A model generated the notes under the pieces. It made no database searches, was not told the DNA's origin, and saw only the letters and a program-made list of their open reading frames with translations. A DNA stretch of 42,848 nucleotides from Desulfogranum marinum (lineage in GTDB: Bacteria > Desulfobacterota > Desulfobulbia > Desulfobulbales > Desulfobulbaceae): assembly GCF_016918565.1 (NCBI RefSeq), contig NZ_JAFFQD010000042.1:1-42848 (forward strand), read 5' to 3'. The position numbers and the translations under genes were made by a program. Below, in pieces: positions 16,015 through 23,803 of the stretch; the stretch's first letter is position 1; every line of letters begins with the position of its first letter.

Positions 16015-16860
16015 ATGCAGCCAAATAAAAAACGAAACTCATTACTCTGTCCCAATTGCCGTAAATTAATCAGCCGTTCTGCACCCGTATGTCCGCACTG
16101 TGGCTTAAAAAAGCCGGGTTCCATGTGGAAGGATAATATTTTCACGAGAAATTCCGTGGACCATGCAGGTATAATAAAGGTCATTATCATCGCTAACATT
16201 GCCATGTTTGTGCTCTCCCTGGTTATTGACCTCCGTCCATCAGTATTTTCCAGCAGCCCTTTTACCTTTCTCTCTCCAAGCAACAACAGCCTGTTGGTAC
16301 TCGGCTCCACTGGGACCATACCACTGTTTCATTACCACCGCTGGTGGTCGCTCATTTCGGCCAGCTTTCTCCATGGCAGCCTGCTCCACATCATCTTCAA
16401 CATGATCGCATTGAACCAACTAGGGCCACTCATTATTCAGGAATATGGGAAAAGCAGGATGCTCATTATCTACACACTCAGCGGGATTGTTGGCTACCTT
16501 CTCTCTGCTCTGCTTGGTGTGCAATTTACGATTGGTGCCTCTGCAGCAGTCTGCGGGCTCATCGGCGCGGCCCTTTATTACGGAAAGAGCCGTGGTGGCA
16601 CCTATGGGCAAGCCATCTATACCCAAATCGGTGGCTGGGCAGTGGGGATAATCATTTTTGGTTTTATGGTTCCGGGAATCAACAATTCCGGCCATGTCGG
16701 CGGGATGCTGATGGGAGCGCTTGCTGCCTATTTGCTTGGCTACCGCGAGCGAAGAAAAGAAAATGCGGTCCACCGTGCCCTGAGCATGACTTGTATTATC
16801 TGTACATCCGGGGTACTGGTTTGGTCGGTTATTAATGGTCTATGGTATGGTTTTGCTTAA
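16015..16860 (+). CDS. Rhomboid-family intramembrane serine protease with zinc ribbon
   Basis: This 281-residue protein begins with a zinc-ribbon-like motif (Cys12, Cys15, Cys26, Cys29: CPNC...CPHC). A first membrane segment (about 53-72) and a rhomboid domain of roughly six helices follow. Expected rhomboid features are WWSLISASFLHGSLLHIIFNMIAL, with His120 and oxyanion Asn129, and the catalytic Ser176 in GASAAVCGLIGAA. His227 is in the GHVGG helix. The usual GxSG box reads GASA here, an alanine replacing the glycine, which is seen in some relatives. Rhomboids cut membrane-spanning substrates within the bilayer. The N-terminal zinc ribbon may bind partners or nucleic acid. It is probably active, but the substrate is unknown. 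Confidence 0.85.
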   Translation: MQPNKKRNSLLCPNCRKLISRSAPVCPHCGLKKPGSMWKDNIFTRNSVDHAGIIKVIIIANIAMFVLSLVIDLRPSVFSSSPFTFLSPSNNSLLVLGSTGTIPLFHYHRWWSLISASFLHGSLLHIIFNMIALNQLGPLIIQEYGKSRMLIIYTLSGIVGYLLSALLGVQFTIGASAAVCGLIGAALYYGKSRGGTYGQAIYTQIGGWAVGIIIFGFMVPGINNSGHVGGMLMGALAAYLLGYRERRKENAVHRALSMTCIICTSGVLVWSVINGLWYGFA

Positions 16861-17047
16861 CGGCTACGCGACTCGGTAAATACCGTTGGCAGGTGAAACC
16901 GATTGTTTTCGTTAAACAATAGCGCCTGATCCAAGTTTTTGAGCGTACAAGGACAAGATAACCACCTGGCTACGGTGGGAACTTTACACCATGAACTTTC
17001 TGAGGTACCAAGACTCTTCTTCCAGCAAGACAATCTATTGAAAAAAT

Positions 17048-17977
17048 ATGATTTATGATATTATTGGTGACATACACGGACAAGCGAACAAGTTAGAGAA
17101 TTTACTTCTCAAGCTCGGGTACGTCATGGTGAATGGGATGTATCAACATCCTGCGCGCAAAGCTGTTTTTGTTGGAGATTTGATTGATCGTGGTGAACAG
17201 CAGCGCAGGGTTATTGAGGTGGTCAGGACTATGGTTACCCATGGGCATGCTTTCGCGGTGATGGGTAATCACGAATATAATGCCATTTGTTATCATACGC
17301 CCAAATCGGCAACCGATTATTTGCGTCCTCATAGCAAAAGCAAATTTCGTCAGCATGAATTTTTTTTAAAGGAATACCCCTTGGGGCAAAAGGATACCGA
17401 TGAGTTGATAGCATGGTTTAAAACATTGCCCTTGTTTCTGGAATTTGACTGCTTTCGAGTCATTCATGCCTGTTGGGATGAAACGGCAATCATGCAGGCC
17501 AAACCCTATCTCAATACAGACAATACTATACATGAAAGATATCTCGCCAGGTCGGCCACTCAAGGAACTTCTTTTTTCAACTGTATAGAACGATTACTCA
17601 AAGGTGTTGAGGTGCGCTTACCACCGCCGCACTCATTTCAAGATAAAGATGGTAAGATACGCCATTCCATACGAGTGAAGTGGTGGGCGGGCCGAGATGC
17701 CGGTTACCAACAGCTTGCTTTTGGATACGGTGTAGGAAAAAAGAGTTTTCCTGATACCCCTGTCCTAACCTCTGCAGATATTCCTTTTTACGACTCAACA
17801 AGAAAACCGGTCTTTTTTGGCCATTACTGGCTGACAGGTACCCCTGCTTTGCAACAAAGCAATGTGTGTTGCGTCGATTACTCCGCCGGCAAAGGCGGCA
17901 AACTTGTCAGTTATAGTTTGAAAAATCCTACAGGCAGCAGCCACTTGAACGTGATGAATTTCACTTTCTCAGATTAG
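17048..17977 (+). CDS. Calcineurin-like metallophosphoesterase (PrpE/ApaH-like)
   Basis: This 309-residue protein has the complete dinuclear metal-site motifs of the phosphoprotein-phosphatase-like metallophosphoesterases. These are IIGDIHGQ (Asp8, His10), VFVGDLIDRGEQQ, VMGNHEYNAI, RVIHACWD and VFFGHYWL. The family hydrolyses diadenosine tetraphosphate, phosphoserine or related phosphoesters, and the length and motif spacing suit the PrpE/bis(5'-nucleosyl)-tetraphosphatase type. The substrate cannot be fixed by sequence. The protein is cytosolic with no signal peptide. It stands alone after the rhomboid gene. Confidence 0.85.
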   Translation: MIYDIIGDIHGQANKLENLLLKLGYVMVNGMYQHPARKAVFVGDLIDRGEQQRRVIEVVRTMVTHGHAFAVMGNHEYNAICYHTPKSATDYLRPHSKSKFRQHEFFLKEYPLGQKDTDELIAWFKTLPLFLEFDCFRVIHACWDETAIMQAKPYLNTDNTIHERYLARSATQGTSFFNCIERLLKGVEVRLPPPHSFQDKDGKIRHSIRVKWWAGRDAGYQQLAFGYGVGKKSFPDTPVLTSADIPFYDSTRKPVFFGHYWLTGTPALQQSNVCCVDYSAGKGGKLVSYSLKNPTGSSHLNVMNFTFSD

Positions 17978-18707
17978 TTTAACCGCCAAGACAATGAATT
18001 AAGCTTATCATATCCCTTTTCGATATCCATTACCCGGTGCTCCGCTGATAATTATGATTTGGAAGTAACACTACTTATCAGTAGAGTTGCTGCTTATTCG
18101 ATTTTTGCCGGTGGCAATTCCGCTCCTTCGATAATACACAACCACCTTTTACCTAAATCTTGCATGTCAAACATGACAAAAACGCTTTTAGTTATGTTTT
18201 TCCAGACTGTTATCGATTTTATCAACAAGAAATCAGTTCACTTTTTATGTGAGTTAGGTTTAAGAGCATTTTTCTCATGCTTGCCACCCCTCGGGATTGC
18301 CGATTTTACCGAATCTGCTTTCTTTGCACACACTTGAAGTACTACAGTACGTCTGCGTGTACGCAGCCTCGCACCTTCCGCAAACTTGGCAATTGCAGGA
18401 TTTAGGTTTTATAAGAACACGTGTATATTACGTAGTCTTTTTAAAGCAGCTTAAATAGCAAATCGTAGATGATGACATTATTGAGAATCCTTCGCAAAAA
18501 AGTATCGAACGAAACCCGAAAAAAAAACAAACGTGTAAGGATTTCAGCTCATCCATGTCTTTGTGAGTTTTTCGTTAGGTATAATATTTTTTTTGAATCT
18601 TTGATACTTCGCTGATACACTTTTATATAGCCAACGTTTAATTTTCACCTTTTTTAAACGGCACTTTTTGTTGGAAACGCTCATAAAGACCCCTTTTTTT
18701 CATATAT
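17978..18707. other. Long intergenic region upstream of the hybrid kinase
   Basis: No gene could be supported. A 92-codon frame at 18,059-18,337 has no ribosome-binding site and no recognisable content, and the reverse strand shows only a broken 46-codon frame. The final 200 bases are AT-rich and are probably the promoter region of the kinase gene. Confidence 0.35.
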
Positions 18708-21700
18708 ATGTGCAGATACATCGTTTTTTTCCTTTTTAGTTTTTTCATTGTCCACAATGGATCGGCCTCTAGCTCGAATATCGAACTCAGCTCCGAAGAA
18801 TTACTCTATATAGAAAACAATCCAACCCTTAGAGTTTCGGTGGCGACCGACTGGCCTCCTTTTAATTACATGAGTAAGGGGAAAGCAAGCGGTTATATAA
18901 ACGATTACATGCGATTACTTGCGCATAAGGCTGGGCTTACGTTAGAATTTGTACCAGGAAAGAGTTGGCCTGAATATATGGAGATGGTGGCCGATAATGA
19001 ACTCGACTGTATCTCCAACATGACCATTACGGAAAAACGAAAAGGAAAATTCCTTTTTTCCCGTGATGCCGTGGTTGATGTTGTGAATGGACTGCTGGTG
19101 AGAAGTGATGAGAGACAACCAGCAAATATAGAGGCATTTCGCAACCGGGTTATTGCGGTTGCTCGCGGTTATTCGCAGCAAGAGCTACTCACCACCTACT
19201 ATCCTGATATTGAGCTGTTGCTCACAGATAACCTGCAGGCAGCCATGTGGGAGGTTATCGCTGGTCGTGCCGACGCCGCTGTTGGGGCTCATGCTGTTTT
19301 TAAGTACTACATTAACAAATATTTACTAACAGAAGTGAGATCAACACCTATTGCCACCAATGACCTCTTTCCTTCCGCCCCGCACTATATAGCTGTTAAT
19401 CCTCAGAAAACAACGTTACTTTCCATACTGGACAAAGCAGCCGCCACTATTACGCCTCAGGAAATAAATAAACTGCAAGATTACGGCTACATCACTTTTT
19501 CACAAGAAGAAAAAATACACTTTACCGAAATAGAACGCCTTTATTTAGAGAAGAAAAAGGTGTTATCCGTCTGCGTAGACCCCAATTGGATGCCCATAGA
19601 AAAAATCGAAAAGGGTGAACATGTAGGCATATCTGCGGAATACATGAAATTATTTTCGGAAAAAATCGGCATTCCCATTACCCTCCATCAAACCGCAAGT
19701 TGGGAAGAGACTGTAGAGGCTGCTACAACACGAAAGTGTGATTTTATCTCCATGGCGATCTCTACACCAGAGCGCAGAAAACACTTTCTTTTCAGCCATC
19801 CTTATTTAACCTCACCCCTGGTAATGGCCACAAAAAGCAATAGTGGTTTTCTACCTGGGCTTACTGCAGCAAATTATAAAAAAGTTGGTATTACAGGAGG
19901 ATATGCCTTTGCCGGTGAGCTGGCTGGGAAATATCCAGATATACAGTTTGTGCCCGTCACATCCATCGACAAAGGTTTGTCAATGGTACGTGACGGCGAG
20001 CTTTTCGGCTATGTAGATTCCCTGCTTTCTTTGGCCTACACGATTCAAAAAAAATATACAGGTGAACTTAAGATAGCCACTGAAGCGAATCTGCGACTGG
20101 AATTGAATATGGCCATAAGAAATGATCAACCTGAGCTTTTAGCCATATTTAACAAGGCGATCCTCTCCTTAGACAACAGTGATCATCAGCAAATTCTAAA
20201 TAAATGGATCTCTGTAAAATATGAAGAAGTAACGCACTACCGCCTGCTGCTGCAAATTTTTGCCGGGGCTGTCTTCCTTTTTGGAATATTGCTCTATCGA
20301 CACTACACGCTGAGAAAACTGAATCGAAAATTACAGCTTCAAAACCTGGAAATTCGCAAAAACTCTGAAGCTCTCAAAAGTACCCAGCAACAACTGTTGA
20401 TGACCCAGCACGCCATTGACAGCTGTGCTTTTCCCATTTTCTGGATATGCATGAACAAAGAGATGCAGGGGGGCAGAGTTGTCCATGCAAATATTCAAGC
20501 TGCCACTACTCTGGGTTACTCACTGGATGAATTTCTAGCTCTCAGCATGAACGAGATTACCCAAGGTGAGTCCGCAGACTCTCTGCTGCATTTTAATGAT
20601 GCACACAATGGGGGCAGTGCACACTCTTCAATTTCCAGCTATAAAAGAAAAGACGGAACATCACTGCCTGTAGAACAGTATATCAGCTCTTTCAAATACG
20701 CTGATATATACTGTAACTTCGTCTTCTTTCAAGACATCTCCAAAAGGCTTGAAATGGAGGCTCGTCTGCACAGGTCCATGAAGATGGAGACCATCGGCAT
20801 GATGGCCGGTGGCGTTGCTCATGATTTGAACAATATCTTATCTGGTATTGTTTCATACCCCGAACTCGTTTTGATGAAGTTACCTAAGGAAAGCAAAATC
20901 TACGGCCACGTAGAAACTATTCGTCAATCCGGTATAAAGGCTGCAAATATTGTGGCAGACCTGCTTACTGTTGCCAGAGGCGCAGCGGCAACAATTAAAA
21001 ACATTAATCTCAACGCATTGATTCAAGAATATGTTTCATCCCCGGAATGTAAACAACTTAAAGCATCTCACCAGGGAGTGACCCTTGAGCTGCACCTTGC
21101 CCCTGATCTGGACAATGTCTCGTGTTCGCCAATTCATATTTCCAAATCGGTAATGAACCTGGTAACGAACGCCTTTGAGGTAACCAAAGCTGGTCAGTCA
21201 ATAGTTCTTTCGACTTTTATCTCGGAACATCCACCGAAGACGTTAAAATCAGGGCGGTATGTGGTTATATCTGTAGAAGATACCGGTGGTGGTATTCCAG
21301 AGGATTTCCTCCCCCATATCTTTGAACCTTTTTATACAAAAAAGACCATGGGCAAAAGTGGAACCGGTCTGGGCTTAACCATTGTCTGGAACAGTGCTCA
21401 AGATCATGGAGGTGGAGTTTTCGCGGAAAATGTTGGAGGCGGTAGCCGCTTTCGTTTTTACCTGCCGGCAACAACGCAGACAGCTCCACAATCAGAGGGA
21501 GAAATACAGGTCAGCGCTTTACACGGAAGTGGAGAAAAAATCCTGGTGATAGATGACGAGTTGCAACAACGGAATGTGGCTCGACACATGTTAGAGATTC
21601 TTGGATATCAAGGAACTTTTGTAAGTTCAGGCGAATCCGGCATAGAACGGGCACTCACTGAAAAATTCGATTTGATTCTCATCGATATGATCATGGCCCC

Positions 21701-21893
21701 AGGTATTGGGGGACGAGAAACCTATGAGAAAATTATCGCTAAAAGAAAAAACCAGCGAGCAATTATTGTCAGTGGTTTTGCCGATGACATTGAAGTGAAA
21801 ACAATGATGGCTTTAGGCGTGAGTCAGTTCGTCAAAAAACCCTATTCGCTCAAGGACTTGGCTGTGGCCATTAACAAAGGGCTGACCAGTTGA
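18708..21893 (+). CDS. Hybrid sensor histidine kinase with two periplasmic solute-binding domains
   Basis: This 1,061-residue inner-membrane sensor has a signal peptide (about 1-21), then two family 3 solute-binding domains in tandem. The first (about 38-265) starts TLRVSVATDWPPFNY and the second (about 283-505) starts VLSVCVDPNWMPIEK. A transmembrane helix follows at about 513-531, then a PAS domain (about 568-680). The HisKA domain has phospho-acceptor His705 in GGVAHDLNN. An HATPase domain follows (VTNAFEVTK, VEDTGGGIP, GTGLGLTIV) and a C-terminal receiver has acceptor Asp993. This is the EvgS/BvgS-like periplasmic venus-flytrap architecture. It probably senses a small amino-acid-like ligand and signals by phosphorelay. 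No response regulator is adjacent. The start has no clear ribosome-binding site. Confidence 0.92.
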   Translation: MCRYIVFFLFSFFIVHNGSASSSNIELSSEELLYIENNPTLRVSVATDWPPFNYMSKGKASGYINDYMRLLAHKAGLTLEFVPGKSWPEYMEMVADNELDCISNMTITEKRKGKFLFSRDAVVDVVNGLLVRSDERQPANIEAFRNRVIAVARGYSQQELLTTYYPDIELLLTDNLQAAMWEVIAGRADAAVGAHAVFKYYINKYLLTEVRSTPIATNDLFPSAPHYIAVNPQKTTLLSILDKAAATITPQEINKLQDYGYITFSQEEKIHFTEIERLYLEKKKVLSVCVDPNWMPIEKIEKGEHVGISAEYMKLFSEKIGIPITLHQTASWEETVEAATTRKCDFISMAISTPERRKHFLFSHPYLTSPLVMATKSNSGFLPGLTAANYKKVGITGGYAFAGELAGKYPDIQFVPVTSIDKGLSMVRDGELFGYVDSLLSLAYTIQKKYTGELKIATEANLRLELNMAIRNDQPELLAIFNKAILSLDNSDHQQILNKWISVKYEEVTHYRLLLQIFAGAVFLFGILLYRHYTLRKLNRKLQLQNLEIRKNSEALKSTQQQLLMTQHAIDSCAFPIFWICMNKEMQGGRVVHANIQAATTLGYSLDEFLALSMNEITQGESADSLLHFNDAHNGGSAHSSISSYKRKDGTSLPVEQYISSFKYADIYCNFVFFQDISKRLEMEARLHRSMKMETIGMMAGGVAHDLNNILSGIVSYPELVLMKLPKESKIYGHVETIRQSGIKAANIVADLLTVARGAAATIKNINLNALIQEYVSSPECKQLKASHQGVTLELHLAPDLDNVSCSPIHISKSVMNLVTNAFEVTKAGQSIVLSTFISEHPPKTLKSGRYVVISVEDTGGGIPEDFLPHIFEPFYTKKTMGKSGTGLGLTIVWNSAQDHGGGVFAENVGGGSRFRFYLPATTQTAPQSEGEIQVSALHGSGEKILVIDDELQQRNVARHMLEILGYQGTFVSSGESGIERALTEKFDLILIDMIMAPGIGGRETYEKIIAKRKNQRAIIVSGFADDIEVKTMMALGVSQFVKKPYSLKDLAVAINKGLTS

Positions 21894-22292
21894 ATTTATG
21901 AGAGTATTCGATTGGTCACAAAAGCTTCGGATCGTCTTGAAAAAAATCGAAAATCGGTTCACATTTGTGACCATCCACGATATTACCATAGGAACTACAT
22001 TCCGATAAAAGCCTTCTCCTCTTTCCAGGGGTACTATTTTTTCCGGAACAGAGACGCCGGACAATTGAGTAATTTCTTTCAGCAAATAACTTTATGTAGT
22101 ACTTCTCATCACCCAAAGCTTGGGTCTTGCCAAATAGGATCGCATCGAGTATCTGAATTGTTTTTCCAACTTATGGAAAAAAATTAAGGTAGCAATTTTA
22201 CCCATCTGGTTCAAGCGTAATCCAGATGGGTGAAAAGAAAAGACGATAGAACTCCCAATAAAAAAACCTTAACTTCCCAAATATCCAACACA
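21894..22292. other. Intergenic region with two hairpins
   Basis: Two perfect inverted repeats lie between the kinase and phospholipase genes. One is TTTTTCCA/TGGAAAAA at 22,161-22,181. The other is ACCCATCTGG/CCAGATGGGT at 22,200-22,231. Either could act as a terminator after the kinase gene, although neither is followed by a T-run. No gene was seen. Confidence 0.45.
22200..22231. repeat. Perfect 10-base hairpin upstream of pldA
   Basis: The arms ACCCATCTGG and CCAGATGGGT flank a 12-base loop. The right arm covers the GTG codon at 22,230 that would be the earliest possible pldA start. This argues for the downstream ATG as the true start, or for hairpin control of the GTG. Confidence 0.6.
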
Positions 22293-23345
22293 ATGGCGAT
22301 AGAATCGGCTCAAAAATACCGACAGCTGCTCTTTTTGCAGCCTTTCATTTCCCTTTGCATTCTCCTGTGCATCGGTGTCGATGGTCATGCAGCATCTTTT
22401 TCCACCCCGCAGGAGTGTATCCAGCATCTTATTTTGACCGGTCCGGACACCATGACCATGGGTGAAGCCAGAGCCGCCTGCAACACCACCACAGCAAAAC
22501 CGGATGATAAACAGGCAATAGTACAAAAGAGTGATGGACCAGTGGAAGGACGTCTGAAGGTTGACAAGACGAACCTCCGTAAACCTTTCACGTTGATGTC
22601 CCACAAAAATAATTACATTCTTTTCGCTGCGTATAATTTTCAAGGCTGGGATATAACTCCTTATGCCGTAGCCTATGGTCAAGATGGCTTGGAGATAGAC
22701 AACGCTGAGGTCCAGTTTCAGCTGAGCATCAAAACACCGCTTGCCGTGGAACTGTTTGACCAGCACCTTGATATTTTTGCCGGATACACAGCCCGGTCAT
22801 TCTGGCAGGTCTTTAACAAGGATGCCTCCTCGCCATTTCGGGAAACCAATCATGAACCCGAGATATGGCTCCAGGAAAGGCCTCAAGATCGGACAATTTT
22901 CGGTTTTAAAAATACGGTTAACGCAATCGGCTTCAACCACATGTCCAATGGTCAGGGGGGATCGTTGTCCCGCAGTTGGAATAGAATATATGGTTTTTCC
23001 TCGCTTGAACGCGGCAATCTCGCCATAATACTCAGACCATGGATTCGCATTGCAGAAGACGTTGAAGAGGACGATAATCCAGATATTACCGACTACTACG
23101 GTCATGGAGAATTATGGCTGAGCTATAAACATAATCGCCACACCTTCAGCTTTATGACTCGTAATAATCTGGAGTCTGGTTTTTCCCGAGGTGCAGTGTC
23201 ACTCGACTGGAGCTTCCCGCTTTTCGGGTACCCTTACCTCAAAGGCTACATCCAGTACTTCACAGGGTACGGCGAAAGCCTGATCGATTATAACAAGTAC
23301 GTGAACCGAATAGGTATCGGCTTACAGTTCACAGACTTTTTATAG
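22293..23345 (+). CDS. pldA: Outer-membrane phospholipase A (OMPLA)
   Basis: This enzyme hydrolyses phospholipids in the outer leaflet and is active as a calcium-dependent dimer. The ATG at 22,293 (350 residues) gives a normal signal peptide, with hydrophobic core LLFLQPFISLCILLCIGVDGHA. An upstream in-frame GTG at 22,230 sits inside a hairpin and lacks a ribosome-binding site. In the numbering from the GTG start, catalytic His237 and Ser239 lie in GFNHMSNGQ, and Asn251 lies in SRSWNR. The Ser-Asn spacing of 12 equals that of E. coli PldA (Ser144, Asn156). DDNPDITDYYGHGELWLSY and FTGYGESLIDYN match the conserved barrel. The chain ends in a hydrophobic LQFTDFL strand. Between signal and barrel is an extra segment of about 60 residues, longer than in E. 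coli. Confidence 0.92.
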   Translation: MAIESAQKYRQLLFLQPFISLCILLCIGVDGHAASFSTPQECIQHLILTGPDTMTMGEARAACNTTTAKPDDKQAIVQKSDGPVEGRLKVDKTNLRKPFTLMSHKNNYILFAAYNFQGWDITPYAVAYGQDGLEIDNAEVQFQLSIKTPLAVELFDQHLDIFAGYTARSFWQVFNKDASSPFRETNHEPEIWLQERPQDRTIFGFKNTVNAIGFNHMSNGQGGSLSRSWNRIYGFSSLERGNLAIILRPWIRIAEDVEEDDNPDITDYYGHGELWLSYKHNRHTFSFMTRNNLESGFSRGAVSLDWSFPLFGYPYLKGYIQYFTGYGESLIDYNKYVNRIGIGLQFTDFL

Positions 23346-23513
23346 ACGCATCATCTCGTACCTCACCATTATCATTTCCCCAATTCAATTGAATCTACCT
23401 GTCCGTCATCAAAATCATTACAGCTTGTCGTACATCCCAGTTAGACCACATCTATTGAAAACGAGATGCCACTTTAAAAACAATGCGTTAACAATGATGA
23501 TAAGCTCCATTTA

Positions 23514-23522
23514 TGGTATAAT
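23514..23522 (+). promoter_or_regulatory. Extended -10 promoter of the acyl carrier protein gene
   Basis: TGGTATAAT is a textbook extended -10 element, 31 bases before the start codon of the acyl carrier protein gene. No good -35 is present at the usual distance, which is common for extended -10 promoters. A leader of about 24 bases with an AGGAG ribosome-binding site would follow. Confidence 0.5.
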
Positions 23523-23552
23523 TGTCTAAAAAACAAATCAGGAGAACTCATC

Positions 23553-23786
23553 ATGACACCAGCTGAGATAAAAAAACTTGTCCTCAAAACCATCTCCACG
23601 ATTGCGCCGGAATCAAACCTCGACAGCCTCAAGCCTGATGTTGTTTTTCGTGATCAAATCCAATTTGATTCTGTGGATTGTGTTAATTTTATCGAGCAGC
23701 TCCAGAAAGCCCTTGATATTAAAATTCCAGAGACAGATTACCCTCAATTGACGACCCTCAATGGCTGCATTGACTACTTGAGATAA
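23553..23786 (+). CDS. Acyl carrier protein (orphan)
   Basis: This 77-residue protein has the helix-loop-helix plan of acyl carrier proteins. The phosphopantetheine attachment serine is Ser40 in FDSVDCVNFIEQLQKALDIKIPE, a DSVD variant of the usual DSL/DSM box. A VFRDQI loop lies before it and a TLNGCIDYL final helix after it. It is not beside fatty-acid synthesis genes and is probably a specialised carrier rather than the housekeeping AcpP. It is convergent with the acetate-CoA ligase/acetyltransferase gene, only 17 bases between stops, so the pairing may be chance. A good AGGAG ribosome-binding site precedes the ATG. Confidence 0.88.
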   Translation: MTPAEIKKLVLKTISTIAPESNLDSLKPDVVFRDQIQFDSVDCVNFIEQLQKALDIKIPETDYPQLTTLNGCIDYLR

Positions 23787-23803
23787 CTGTTCCCGTGTCT
23801 ATG

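Noticed and set aside
18059-18337. 92-codon plus frame upstream of the hybrid kinase
   Set aside because: No ribosome-binding site or domain; the reverse strand is also broken by stops, so no gene is claimed.
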